Below are positions 54,061 through 63,691 of a DNA stretch of 64,000 nt, piece after piece; position 1 is the stretch's first letter, and every line of letters begins with the position of its first letter. Below the pieces are notes generated by a model. That model did no database searches, was not told the origin of the DNA, and saw only the letters and a program-made list of their open reading frames with translations. Made by a program: the position numbers and the translations under genes. Source of the stretch: Bellilinea sp. (GTDB lineage: Bacteria; Chloroflexota; Anaerolineae; Anaerolineales; Anaerolineaceae); NCBI GenBank assembly GCA_026003615.1, contig BPHQ01000001.1:1-64000 (forward strand), in the 5' to 3' direction.

Positions 54061-54138
54061 GCTTGGCCCGACGGTGAGAAAGTGATCAAATCCAAAAAAT
54101 GATGTGGTGATGTCCGGAGCCTCGCGGAAAATGTGGCA

Positions 54139-56802
54139 TCAGATCAAGCCTTGCCGACGGGCTTCTGCAATTGCCTGATTGACTTTGGTAACCCCCAATT
54201 TCCCGTAAATCCCCTTGACATGAAAACGCACGGTATTCAGGCTGACCACCAGCTGTTCGGCAATTTGGTTGTAGGTATGGCCTTGTGCAAGCAGTCGTAA
54301 AACTTCCTGTTCTCTTTCGGTCAAAGTGATACCGCTCTGGTATCTGGCACTGGAGGGCGGTTTTTGCGATGAGATGGAGGCCTGTGTTTCGCCGAGCGGG
54401 CATAGGAAGGGTTCCAGTGCCGGCATACGGATTGATTTCAGGATGGGCAGTAAATCCTGCCGATGCTCTAAAAAGATACTGCGGTAACCGCTGGCTGCAG
54501 CAACCTGAACCGCTTCATCCAGCCACTGGCGGGTTTGAATGGCATTTCCTTTTTTGAAGTGGAGAACTGCTCCAGCAATCAGTGTTTGCAGGAGAGCATA
54601 ATTACGTCGGCTGGCACGCGCATATTCCAGCAACCGCTGGACGAGTTCGAAAATCGTATTTCTGGTTTGGATATCTTCCTGCGCGATCGCCAGCCGCAGC
54701 CAGGCGATCAGAAGGGGTTCTGAATAGGGCGTAGGCGCGAAATCCGGCGTCACTCCGCTGGCGGTAAGAATTGCCTCGGCTTCAATCCAGTTTCCTTCGA
54801 TAACCGCCAGGCGACTCTTGCAGGAAATCAATTCGGGCAAAACCCAGCCGGGTGCGCCTCTCTGAAAGAATTGATCGGCCTGTTGCACACATTGGCGGGC
54901 TGCGTTAAGGTCGCCCCGAACAATGTGCAGGCGTGCCATGCCTGCCAGCGAATAGACTGCGGATGCGTTATGTCCGCTTAATTCTGCCAGATGAATTCCC
55001 CGCAGTAAAAATTGGGCGGCAAGTTCGGGTTGATTGAGGTGGTAATGTGCCCAGCCCAACGCGCCGTAAACCGCACCTAAGACTGCCGGGTAACCATGCG
55101 GGTGCTGTTCCAGATGGTGGATGGCGGTTTGTGCCGTGGTGGCAGCCAGCTCTAAGTGCCCATATTCCAGAGCCATGAGGGTGAGGTGCGATACCGCCAG
55201 AATATCGGTTACCGGATCATCGTTAACTCGGCTGAGTTGAATGGCTTTTTCCAGCGCTGCCCGGGCTTCCTCATACTCTCCCTTTTGACGTAGCCCCCCT
55301 CCCAAAGCCAGAAAAGCCAGCGAGGCAATCCGGTTGTTTTTACTGTCGATCAGAGTAAGAGATTGCCGCGCAAACTGAATAGCCTGGTCGAATTTCTGCT
55401 GAACCTGCAGGAAGTTCGCCTGCAGGGCAAGGAACTCGGCGCGTAACAGGGCCAAGTCGTCTGATAATGGTTTGTTTTCTGCCAGCAGATTTTCCAGTGA
55501 TTGGAGGGTGCCAGCCAGGCGGGGAAAATTCCCTTGCAACAGGTGCAACCAACCCAACCCCAACTGAAGTCGAGGATGGGAAAACTGGATTTCGGGGGGG
55601 ATTTTGGACAACATCTTCTCCAGTTCGGCTGCCGGTATGTGGTTGATCCAGTCCCAGATGTGGCTTTCCAGCAAATCTGCAACTGCTGCAAACTCTTTTG
55701 CTGCCAGAAAGTGGGAAAGACTCTCGGTCGCCAACCCTTCGGCTAACAGTGCCTGAGCAGCCCTCAGGTGTAAATTGCAGACTTCTTCCTCCCCCTGCCG
55801 GTTCAGCCGGTTGCGTAACAATTCGGCAAAGAGGGCATGATAGCGGTAATAATGAGATTGCTCATCCAGTGGTTGAATGAACAAATTGCTTTTCTCCAGT
55901 TTCTCCAGCACCTCGGCGCTATCCTCACGTCCGGTGAGCAGGTTGCAACGAGCGGGGGTTAGGGTGGAAAGCAAAGAGGTTTTCAGAAGGAAGTCCTGAA
56001 TGTCCTGCGGTTGTTTGTTCAGCACTTCCTCGGCCAGATAGTTCAACATGAAGCGTGTGCCGGCAGATAAGTCCTGTACCAAATTGGCCGGTTGTGGACT
56101 GCTTTGCAGGGATATACCGGCCAATTGCAGACCGGCTGCCCAACCTTCGGTGCGCTCGGTAAGTGCTTTTACTATGGATGGTTCAAGCGAGATGTTGAGA
56201 AGTTCGTTGAATAGCTGGCTGCTCTCTGTTGGGTCAAATCTCAAATCATTGGTACGGATTTCGACCAATTCATTTTGCGAGCGCAACCGAGCTAACGGCA
56301 GGGCAGGGTCTTCGCGGGTGAGGATGGCCAGATGAAATTCTGGGGGAAGATATGTTATTACATCCTGAATGAATCGCACAATAACCGTATTTTGAATGTG
56401 TTGAAAATCATCTAAAACCAGTATGGCGGGCTGGTTGGATTGCAGCAGGGGATTGATTAACTCCGCTGTGAGCAGGTCAAGGGCGGGTAATTGGGCAGAA
56501 CACAAAACTTGAAGGAGATCATCACAATAGGAAGGGATCATCTGACGCAGACAGTTGATCCACGCACTGAAGAAACGGATGGGGTCGTCGTCGGTTTCTT
56601 CCAGTGCAATCCACAAAGCCTGTAAGGATTGACTTTGCAGCCATTGAACCAGCAGCGTGGTCTTCCCAAAGCCGGCCGGTGCTGAAATTAAAATCAACCG
56701 GCAACCCAGCCCGCGATTCAGTTTTTCCAGCAGCCGCGGACGAAGCACACTTTTGGTGCGCAGTAGGGGAATTTTGAATTTCGTCCAGACCAGCGGTGGC
56801 AT
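54139..56802 (-). CDS. MalT-like LuxR-family ATP-dependent regulator
   Basis: 887 aa from ATG 56802. STAND/NOD ATPase domain with Walker A APAGFGKTT near residue 45, Walker B ILVLDDFQHI near 130 and LTREDP; a tetratricopeptide-like helical region (about 390-780); and a C-terminal LuxR helix-turn-helix (LTEREQEVLRLLAQGHTYNQ onwards). An ATP-dependent activator, often sensing sugars or other small molecules. TATAAT lies 6 nt before the ATG, so the transcript is probably leaderless. A longer start at 56835 would include the promoter. Confidence 0.9.
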   Translation of the reverse strand: MPPLVWTKFKIPLLRTKSVLRPRLLEKLNRGLGCRLILISAPAGFGKTTLLVQWLQSQSLQALWIALEETDDDPIRFFSAWINCLRQMIPSYCDDLLQVLCSAQLPALDLLTAELINPLLQSNQPAILVLDDFQHIQNTVIVRFIQDVITYLPPEFHLAILTREDPALPLARLRSQNELVEIRTNDLRFDPTESSQLFNELLNISLEPSIVKALTERTEGWAAGLQLAGISLQSSPQPANLVQDLSAGTRFMLNYLAEEVLNKQPQDIQDFLLKTSLLSTLTPARCNLLTGREDSAEVLEKLEKSNLFIQPLDEQSHYYRYHALFAELLRNRLNRQGEEEVCNLHLRAAQALLAEGLATESLSHFLAAKEFAAVADLLESHIWDWINHIPAAELEKMLSKIPPEIQFSHPRLQLGLGWLHLLQGNFPRLAGTLQSLENLLAENKPLSDDLALLRAEFLALQANFLQVQQKFDQAIQFARQSLTLIDSKNNRIASLAFLALGGGLRQKGEYEEARAALEKAIQLSRVNDDPVTDILAVSHLTLMALEYGHLELAATTAQTAIHHLEQHPHGYPAVLGAVYGALGWAHYHLNQPELAAQFLLRGIHLAELSGHNASAVYSLAGMARLHIVRGDLNAARQCVQQADQFFQRGAPGWVLPELISCKSRLAVIEGNWIEAEAILTASGVTPDFAPTPYSEPLLIAWLRLAIAQEDIQTRNTIFELVQRLLEYARASRRNYALLQTLIAGAVLHFKKGNAIQTRQWLDEAVQVAAASGYRSIFLEHRQDLLPILKSIRMPALEPFLCPLGETQASISSQKPPSSARYQSGITLTEREQEVLRLLAQGHTYNQIAEQLVVSLNTVRFHVKGIYGKLGVTKVNQAIAEARRQGLI

Positions 56803-56844
56803 GTCCTGATTATAGCAGGACTTGGGTGGGTTCAACCCGCCTCC

Positions 56845-57456
56845 TCAGGCTGAGTGACTGGCAATTCCTTTCCAGAAAATTTCCAGCACTTGTTCCAATT
56901 GCTGGGTGGTTAATTCCTGTCGCAGGGGGGACTCGCTGCTCATAAAGGGGTAAAGCATTCCTAATAACGCCCATACGGCCAGTTCAGATGAAAGAGGGCG
57001 CAGTTCGCCGGTCTTTTGCCCTTCGGTGAAGATATCCATCAGCGGTTGCAAAAATTTTTCGCGGTAGTGATGGGCAAATTGAGCGCGCAATTCGGGTTGT
57101 AATTTGCCCATTTCCTGGGTCGCCAACCGAATAACAGCCCGATTTTCAGGTGGCAGGCGGGAAAAAAGCGAAAAGACAAAGGCGCGAATCCGCGATTGGG
57201 CGTTTTGGTGACTCCGGCGGGCATCGTCCAAAAGCTGATGAAAGGTATCCAGCCCTGTTTCCAGAATTTCAATCAGCAGACGTTCCTTATCCACAAAGTG
57301 GTAATACAATGCGGCTTTGGTAATGTTGCAGGCTTCGGCAATTTCGCGGATGGAAACACCATCGTAACCGCGCTCCACGAACAAACGGGTGGTCTGGCGC
57401 AAGATTTTTTCGCGCATTGATGAAAGTGGTGGATTATCCACGGCTGAAGGCTTCAT
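56845..57456 (-). CDS. TetR-family repressor
   Basis: 203 aa. The N-terminal helix-turn-helix (about residues 13-60) contains LFVERGYDGVSIREIAEACNIT and ALYYHFVDKERLL split by one residue. The C-terminal ligand domain is of the AcrR/QacR type. The start lies 23 nt inside the end of the MFS gene, so the regulator is encoded downstream in the same transcript and probably represses it from the operator at 58874-58895. Confidence 0.9.
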   Translation of the reverse strand: MKPSAVDNPPLSSMREKILRQTTRLFVERGYDGVSIREIAEACNITKAALYYHFVDKERLLIEILETGLDTFHQLLDDARRSHQNAQSRIRAFVFSLFSRLPPENRAVIRLATQEMGKLQPELRAQFAHHYREKFLQPLMDIFTEGQKTGELRPLSSELAVWALLGMLYPFMSSESPLRQELTTQQLEQVLEIFWKGIASHSA

Positions 57457-58850
57457 TTCCTCGGAGTGTCTCCAATTCTCGTTGACGGTTTTTCAAGAAG
57501 GTTGCACTGGCAAACAAAATCAGGCTGATGAAGGCAACCAGTACAAAGGCTGTTTGATAGCCGCCGAAGGGATCGTCCGCTCCAAAGGAGGCGACCAGCG
57601 CACCGATCAAAGCGCTCCCCACCAGTTGACCAATACTGGTGAACAATGTCACTAACCCCTGTGCCAGCGAACGCTCTTCGGCAGAGGCTTCTCCTAACAT
57701 GATATACCGGATTGGCGCCCCAAGCAAGGCGGTCAGCCCGCCGCCGATCAGCACACCCGAAAGAAGAAAAAAGGTGAGATTGCCGCCCAGCAGGCTAAGC
57801 ATGAAGAAACCAGCGCTCATCAGTGCTGTACCGCTCCTGATCACGTTGCGGGAACCAACCCGGTCGAGCAGCCGCCCGGCGAGGGGGGATCCGATTGCCA
57901 TGGCGAGAATGGCAGGAATGAGTAACCAGGTAGCGTTCTTGTCATTAATACCTTGATTTGCCAGACCGGTCACAGCCATCAGGGGGACAAATACCAGACT
58001 GGCCTCAGCCAGGCCGGCTCCTGCCGAAAGCAGGTAGGCCAGCCCTAACTGGCGGCGGTTAAAAAGACGGGCTGGCAGCATCGGCTGGCTGATTCGCTGC
58101 TCGACTTGAATGAGAAGAATGAGGAGAACCAGTGCGAGCGCCAGTGTCCCACCAACCGGTAGAGTCAACAGGCTAACGATAAAATTGCTGGGATCGAGTT
58201 GATTCAAACCAAAGGTCAGGGCGGCCAGAAACAGGGCCAGTAAAACCATGCCGACCACATCCAAACCTCGGCTGGTAGCAGGGACGGGTGGCGGGCAACA
58301 GACGCAGGCTGAAGAGAATAATCAGACCGGCGATGGGCAGATTGATCAGGAACAGCCAGTGCCAGTTGGCAATGGCCAGAATAACACCTCCCAGCAGCGG
58401 GCCGATCAAAAAGGCTACGCCGAATACCGCTCCAATCATGCCAAGCGCGCTGCCGCGTTTTTCGGGCGGGAAGGTGTCGCCGATCACGGCGCTGGCAACC
58501 GGGAAAATACCACCGGCTCCAAACCCCTGAATGGCGCGTCCGATCAGCACGCCGGTAAAACTGGTTGAGGTGGCCACCAGCAGAGAACCCAAGGCGAACA
58601 ACACGATATCGAGGATATAAATCCAACGGCGACCGTAGAGGTCAGAAAGTTTTGCCATCAGGGGAGTGCTGACCAGTTGAAAGAGAACATAAATGCTGAA
58701 CATCCAGGCCAGGTTGCGTTCGTCAACCCCAAATTCAGCCCGGATGGAAGGCAGGGCAGGGCCGAGAATGGCAATATCGAGTGCGCCCATCAGCACGCCA
58801 AAAAAGAGAAGGGAAAGGAGTTGGTTGCGTTGTTTGTTTTCTTGTAGCAT
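57434..58850 (-). pseudogene. DHA2-type MFS efflux pump, frameshifted
   Basis: Two overlapping frames together make one 14-helix EmrB/QacA-like transporter of about 470 aa. The N-terminal frame (to about 58280) has LGPALPSIRAEFGV and DLYGRRWIY; the C-terminal frame resumes with DVVGMVLLALFLAAL. One extra base, probably in the GGG at 58281-58283, accounts for the shift. It could be a true mutation or a sequencing error. Start ATG 58850 has GGAGGTG at 9 nt; TetR is encoded immediately after. Confidence 0.8.
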
Positions 58851-58873
58851 CCGAATACACCTCCGAAATACAC

Positions 58874-58895
58874 TTACTGACCGTTCATTCAGTAA
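58874..58895 (-). promoter_or_regulatory. inverted repeat, probable TetR operator
   Basis: TTACTGA-N8-TCAGTAA, directly beside a minus-strand TATATT (58900-58895) and 24 nt before the MFS start. Size and position fit a TetR dimer site that blocks transcription. Confidence 0.6.
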
Positions 58896-58957
58896 ATATA
58901 TCACATAACGGAGATGTGACGATCCTCAAAACGGGTGATTTTTAAGAAAGTCAGTAC

Positions 58958-59015
58958 TTGACAATGCGGATTAAATTTTCTATACTGTTAATGCGAACGT
59001 TCGCACGAACGTTCG
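58958..59015 (+). promoter_or_regulatory. lacI-type gene promoter with two palindromic operators
   Basis: Consensus TTGACA (58958-58963), 17-bp spacer, TATACT (58981-58986), start expected near 58993. The perfect 14-bp palindrome TGCGAACGTTCGCA (58992-59005) covers the start, and a second CGAACGTTCG core (59006-59015) follows with centres 12 bp apart. LacI-family dimers bind such CG-centred palindromes, so strong autorepression is expected. Confidence 0.75.
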
Positions 59016-59036
59016 CAAAGGGTAAACTCCTCTTTT

Positions 59037-60131
59037 GTGCCTGCTTATTCTCTTATGCCCCGAAGAGTGACTCTCAAAGAAGTGGCCTTGCGCTCCGGCG
59101 TCAGTTATCAGACCGTCTCGAAAGTGATTAACGGTCAGGTGCAGGTGGCGCCGGATACGGCGGCGCGCATCTGGCAGGCAGTGCAGGAATTAAATTACCG
59201 CCCCAATTACACTGCCCGCAGTTTGCGGGCTCAGCGCAGTTTTACCATTGGTTACTCCTGGCGGCCCTCCCCTCCCGATCAGGCCAACCCAATTCTGGAT
59301 ACTTTTTTACAAAGCATGTTCCATGCTGCCGAGCAGCGCGGCTATTACCTGTTGTGTTTCCCCTACCATTCCGAAACTCAGCGCCAGATTGAATCCTACC
59401 GCGAGCTAATGGATACCCGCCGCGTAGATGGTTTTGTGCTTTCCGGGGTGGAATACAACGATCCGCGGGTGTTGTTCTTGCTCGAACAAAAATTTCCTTT
59501 TGTAGCGTTTGGTCGCTCCAATCCTGAACTGCGCTTTCCCTCGATTGATGTAGATGGCGGCTATGGGCTGCGGTTGGCAACCGAGCATCTCCTGTCTCAG
59601 GGTCACCGCAAAATTGCGGCGCTGGCCTGGCCGGAAGAATCGCGCGTGGGGAACAACCGCATGGAAGGTTACTTTTCCGCGATGCGCGCTGCCGGCATTG
59701 AACCACTGGCAGAGTGGATTCAGCGTGGGGAAGGTCGTTACGCTTTTGGGTATGATGCCACCAGAAAACTGCTGGCACTGCCAGAAGAAATTCGCCCAAC
59801 GGCGATGGTCTGCCTGAACGATTACATGGCGGTGGGCGCGGTCAAAGCCATTCAGGATGCCGGTTTTCGGGTGGGCAGTCAGATTGGCGTAACGGGTTTC
59901 GATGACACCCCGATTGCCCAATACCTGACCCCGCCGTTGACTTCTGTGCGGCAACCGGTTTGGGAGATAGGCGAACGCCTGATTGCGCTTTTGTTGAACT
60001 TGTTGGAAGCGAAGGATGTTGTGCAAGAATGGGAAACCATCCTGATGCAACCACAACTGGTCATTCGCGCTTCCAGCCGGAAGGTTGACCAGCATGATTG
60101 GATTTCCGAGGAGGTGATGCGAGATATCTAA
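59037..60131 (+). CDS. LacI-family transcriptional regulator
   Basis: 364 aa from GTG 59037, or 358 from ATG 59055. HTH VTLKEVALRSGVSYQTVSKV and hinge RPNYTARSLR, then a periplasmic-binding-like effector domain ending GVTGFDDTPIAQYLTPPLTSVRQP. It lies upstream of a sugar ABC importer and GH65 phosphorylase in the same direction, so an alpha-glucoside or disaccharide is the likely inducer. Two operators cover its own promoter; no copy of the palindrome was seen directly before the transporter. Confidence 0.92.
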   Translation: MPAYSLMPRRVTLKEVALRSGVSYQTVSKVINGQVQVAPDTAARIWQAVQELNYRPNYTARSLRAQRSFTIGYSWRPSPPDQANPILDTFLQSMFHAAEQRGYYLLCFPYHSETQRQIESYRELMDTRRVDGFVLSGVEYNDPRVLFLLEQKFPFVAFGRSNPELRFPSIDVDGGYGLRLATEHLLSQGHRKIAALAWPEESRVGNNRMEGYFSAMRAAGIEPLAEWIQRGEGRYAFGYDATRKLLALPEEIRPTAMVCLNDYMAVGAVKAIQDAGFRVGSQIGVTGFDDTPIAQYLTPPLTSVRQPVWEIGERLIALLLNLLEAKDVVQEWETILMQPQLVIRASSRKVDQHDWISEEVMRDI

Positions 60132-60175
60132 CGAGAGAAAAAAACGATTTTCCCTGTTTCATTCTGCCGACAAAT

Positions 60176-60223
60176 GAAGCCACCCCTCCATGCTCCTGCC
60201 AGGAATAGAGTCGGGGTGGCTTC
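60176..60223 (+). terminator. long hairpin between regulator and transporter genes
   Basis: GAAGCCACCCC/GGGGTGGCTTC, 11-bp stem with a 26-nt loop, not followed by a T-run. It may partly terminate the regulator transcript or mark an mRNA end; its function is uncertain. Confidence 0.4.
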
Positions 60224-60320
60224 GACGGGGCGGCTTTGCCAGCCCTCCCGCGTTGAGTATAACACACACTTTTTGAGGAATATCACAATTTTCCAATCCT
60301 AATTCAGGAGAAGAAAGGTC

Positions 60321-61652
60321 ATGAAAACCCTGTTGAAATGGTTTGTCCCCCTGATGGTTCTCAGTTTGCTGCTGGCGGCTTGCCAGCCGGCGGCTACCCC
60401 CACCCCCGAAAAGGTTATCGAGACGGTTACGGTGGAGAAGGAAAAAGAGGTCGTCAAAACGGTTGAGGTTGAAAAACCGGCTGAACGTGCGGTGGTGCGC
60501 CTGTCTGGATGGGCTGCCAGCCCGGAGGAAACTGCTCTCCTGCAATCAATTTTGCTGGATTTCACGGTAGAGAACCCGGATATTGTGGTCAAGTACGAAC
60601 CCATCACCGGTGATTACTGGCAGCAGTTGAAAACCTCGATTGCCTCGGGTGTAGAACCGGATGTGTTCTACATGGATATCTTCCAGTTCCCGGCATTCGT
60701 CCGTGACGAAGTTCTGCTGCCAATTGATGACCTGATGGCGAAAGAAGGCGTCAAACGGGATGATTTCATCCCCTCTCTGATTGATGCCTTCTCCGATGCT
60801 GGAGTTACCTACGGTATTCCCAAAGACTTCAACACGCTGGGTCTTTTCTACAACAAAGATCTCTTCGCTCAGGCGGGCATTGCCGAACCGACGGATGATT
60901 GGACATGGGATGACCTGAAAGCCGCTGCTGAGGCGCTATCCGACCCCGCCAACAACATCTACGGTTTGGGTGTGCCGGCGGATCCGGGTCGTTTCCCCAT
61001 TTTCGTTTTCCAAAATGGCGGCTCGATCATGACCGAAGATTACAGTGATACCCTGCTCGATTCGCCGGTGGCGGTTGAGGCAGCCACTTTCTACACCGAC
61101 TTTCGCAAGAACCAGTCCGGTGCCATTCCGGCGGATGTTGGCGAAGGCTGGCAGGGAACGGTCTTTGGCAAGGGGCAGTTTGCCATGGTTTATGAAGGTG
61201 GCTGGCTGATCCCGTACCTCAAGCAGCAATTCCCCGATATCAATTACGGTGTGGTCACTCCGCCAGCCGGCCCCAAAGGTGAAGGCAACCTGATCTTCAC
61301 TGTGGCGTATGTCATCTCACGCAACAGCAAGAATCCGGAAGCGGCTATGCGGGTCATCAACTACCTGACCAGCGAAAAGGCCCAAACCAAGGTGCTGGAA
61401 AGCGGTTTTGCCCTGCCTACCCGTCTGTCGCTGCAAAACAGCGAGTACTTGAAGACGAATCCGGCTTCCAGTGCGATTTTTAGAGGCGCACTGCAGGGTG
61501 CCCGTCCCTTCGTTTGGGGACTGGTGGGTTCGGATGTGAACGAACAGATGGGCAAAGCGCTCGAACGCATCTATCTGGAAAATCAACCGGTTGATGAATC
61601 TTTGAAGCAGGCGGCGCAGGTCATCCGCCAGAAAATTGCCGAAGTGAAGTAA
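60321..61652 (+). CDS. sugar ABC transporter substrate-binding lipoprotein
   Basis: 443 aa. Lipoprotein signal ending LAAC (Cys21), a short charged linker rich in Glu/Lys/Val, then a cluster-B solute-binding domain (WAASPEETALLQSIL; YGIPKDFNTLGLFYNKDLFAQAG; GKGQFAMVYEGGW). It captures a sugar outside the membrane and delivers it to the two permeases downstream. No ATPase gene is seen before the window edge, so a shared MsmX-type ATPase may energise it. Confidence 0.92.
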   Translation: MKTLLKWFVPLMVLSLLLAACQPAATPTPEKVIETVTVEKEKEVVKTVEVEKPAERAVVRLSGWAASPEETALLQSILLDFTVENPDIVVKYEPITGDYWQQLKTSIASGVEPDVFYMDIFQFPAFVRDEVLLPIDDLMAKEGVKRDDFIPSLIDAFSDAGVTYGIPKDFNTLGLFYNKDLFAQAGIAEPTDDWTWDDLKAAAEALSDPANNIYGLGVPADPGRFPIFVFQNGGSIMTEDYSDTLLDSPVAVEAATFYTDFRKNQSGAIPADVGEGWQGTVFGKGQFAMVYEGGWLIPYLKQQFPDINYGVVTPPAGPKGEGNLIFTVAYVISRNSKNPEAAMRVINYLTSEKAQTKVLESGFALPTRLSLQNSEYLKTNPASSAIFRGALQGARPFVWGLVGSDVNEQMGKALERIYLENQPVDESLKQAAQVIRQKIAEVK

Positions 61653-61665
61653 AGCGGTTGTGCTG

Positions 61666-61698
61666 GAGAGGGTCAGCCGCATCAAGGCTGACCCTCTC
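61666..61698 (+). promoter_or_regulatory. intercistronic hairpin after the binding-protein gene
   Basis: A perfect 13-bp stem GAGAGGGTCAGCC/GGCTGACCCTCTC with a 7-nt loop and no T-run. Such hairpins protect the upstream mRNA end and raise binding-protein levels over permeases in other sugar ABC operons. Confidence 0.6.
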
Positions 61699-61718
61699 TA
61701 CAAATGGAGGATGAAGGA

Positions 61719-62702
61719 ATGGCACAAACGGTATCTACTCGTCCCGCGGGTTTATTTCGACGGGTGAGCAACCCCGAAAAACGTAAAAAACGCAGCGAAG
61801 CCCTTACCGCCTACATTTTTCTGCTGCCGTACCTGTTTATCTTCTTGACCTTTACCGTTTTCTCGATTGGTTACGCATTCTACCTGTCTTTTACTCGTTA
61901 CAACCTGCTGCGTCCACCGGAGTGGTGGGGGTTGGAGGGTTACCGCCGTGTGCTGTGCCTTGAAGCCTTGCTGCCGCGAGGTGAAGATGCCCCTCCTCTG
62001 GCTTGCGATGATTTATTTATCAAGAAGGCCTTACCCAATACGGTCAAATACACCCTGATCGTTGTACCAACCCAAACGGTTTTGAGTCTGATCCTGGCGT
62101 TTGCCATGGATCAAAAGCTGCGATTTCGGCGCCTTTTCCGCACCATCTACTACCTGCCATCGGTCACATCCTCTGTGGTCATTTCTCTGATATTTGTGTG
62201 GTTATTCAGCCCATTAGGTATTGTCAATCAGCTGTTCAATCTCAATATCAACTGGCTGAATGATCCGCGTTATGCCTTTTATACCATCATGATATTGAAT
62301 GTCTTTACCACCAGCGGTACATTAATGCTCATCTTTCTGGCCGGCTTACAGGATATTCCCACGGCGATTTATGAAGCCGCCTCAATAGATGGTGCCAACA
62401 AGTTTCAGGTACTGCGTTATATCACCATTCCCATGCTGCGACCGGTGGTGTTTTTTGTGGTCACGGTGGGTTTGATTGGATGTTTTCAGGTATTTGATCA
62501 AATTTACGTGATGACCTCGGGTGGCCCGCTGGATTCGACTACCACAGTGGCTTACCTGATCTACAAATGGGCCTTCCGCGACACAACCGTCAAAATGGGG
62601 CAGGCAGCTGCTTTATCCTTCATTCTGGCGTTGATCATACTGGTGTTCACCCTGATTCAACGGCGGATTATCGAAGGAAGTGGCAGCGTTGGTTCAGCAT
62701 AA
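61719..62702 (+). CDS. sugar ABC transporter permease (MalF/UgpA-like)
   Basis: 327 aa with about six membrane helices. The coupling EAA motif reads EAASIDGANKFQVLRYITIP near residue 225. The protein carries a basic N-terminus (NPEKRKKRSEAL). ATG 61719 is chosen because GGAGG lies 8 nt before it; an ATG 15 nt earlier overlaps that site. It pairs with the next permease 11 nt downstream. Confidence 0.92.
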   Translation: MAQTVSTRPAGLFRRVSNPEKRKKRSEALTAYIFLLPYLFIFLTFTVFSIGYAFYLSFTRYNLLRPPEWWGLEGYRRVLCLEALLPRGEDAPPLACDDLFIKKALPNTVKYTLIVVPTQTVLSLILAFAMDQKLRFRRLFRTIYYLPSVTSSVVISLIFVWLFSPLGIVNQLFNLNINWLNDPRYAFYTIMILNVFTTSGTLMLIFLAGLQDIPTAIYEAASIDGANKFQVLRYITIPMLRPVVFFVVTVGLIGCFQVFDQIYVMTSGGPLDSTTTVAYLIYKWAFRDTTVKMGQAAALSFILALIILVFTLIQRRIIEGSGSVGSA

Positions 62703-62713
62703 TTTGAGGAGGC

Positions 62714-63652
62714 ATGATGGCGACACTCACTCAAACGGTTCCTAAAAAAGCAACCTTTTCGGACAGGCTGATTGCGGTTTTGGACCGCGTCAAGACACCG
62801 GTATTTTACGCGATTCTGATTGGCTGGGCGATTTTATGTATTGCGCCGCTGTATTTCACGCTCGTTTTCAGTCTCAAACCGGTTGCCAATGTCTATGATC
62901 CTCCGTTGTTCTGGCCGATTCCGTTCAGTTTGGAAAATTTCCGGGATGTGATTGGGGCTTTGCCGTTGTTTCCCCGATGGTTATTGAACAGCACCATCAT
63001 TTCGGTGGTGGTGACTCTGGCGCGGGTATTGTTTTGCGCCATGGCGGGCTATGCCTTTGCCCGCATGGAGTTCCCCCTGAAAAAATTTTTGTTCACGGCG
63101 TTGTTGATTTCCATGATGATTCCCGGTCAGGTCACCCTGATTCCGAACTTTCTGGTGGTTGGGCCGGGCATCATTCGCGGCGGATTGAAAATCGGTGATT
63201 GGACGATTCCGACCGGTTTCGGATTGATGGACAATCTCGGCGGGGTGATTCTGCCCGGCATTGTGGCAGCCTTTGGTATCTTCATGATGACCCAATTTTA
63301 CAAGAGCATTCCAAAAGAACTGGAAGAAGCGGCGATGATTGACGGGTTGGGACGCTTTGGCATCTTCTTCCGCATCGTTCTCCCAATCAGCACCACTCAA
63401 CTGTTGACCCTGGCATTGCTGACCTTTCAGGGGGAGTGGAATAGTTTTATGTGGCCATTAACCATCTTGCGTACACCGGAAAACTTCACCTTGCCGATTG
63501 GTTTGAACTGGTTCCGCGGCGAGTACTACACCCTGATCTCGAAGGTGCTGGCGGGCTCACTCTTCAACACCTTGCCAATACTGATCATCTTCTTTATCTT
63601 CCAGCGCTACTTTACGCAGAGCATTGCCGGAACCGGATTGAAAGAAGGTTGA
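62714..63652 (+). CDS. sugar ABC transporter permease (MalG/UgpE-like)
   Basis: 312 aa (or 311 from the second ATG), six membrane helices, EAA motif EAAMIDGLGRFGIFFRIVLP near residue 205. GAGGAGG precedes the start. It forms the heterodimeric channel with the preceding gene product. Confidence 0.92.
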   Translation: MMATLTQTVPKKATFSDRLIAVLDRVKTPVFYAILIGWAILCIAPLYFTLVFSLKPVANVYDPPLFWPIPFSLENFRDVIGALPLFPRWLLNSTIISVVVTLARVLFCAMAGYAFARMEFPLKKFLFTALLISMMIPGQVTLIPNFLVVGPGIIRGGLKIGDWTIPTGFGLMDNLGGVILPGIVAAFGIFMMTQFYKSIPKELEEAAMIDGLGRFGIFFRIVLPISTTQLLTLALLTFQGEWNSFMWPLTILRTPENFTLPIGLNWFRGEYYTLISKVLAGSLFNTLPILIIFFIFQRYFTQSIAGTGLKEG

Positions 63653-63691
63653 TTTCAACACCAAAATTAATGCATCAAGAGGGTAAATTAT

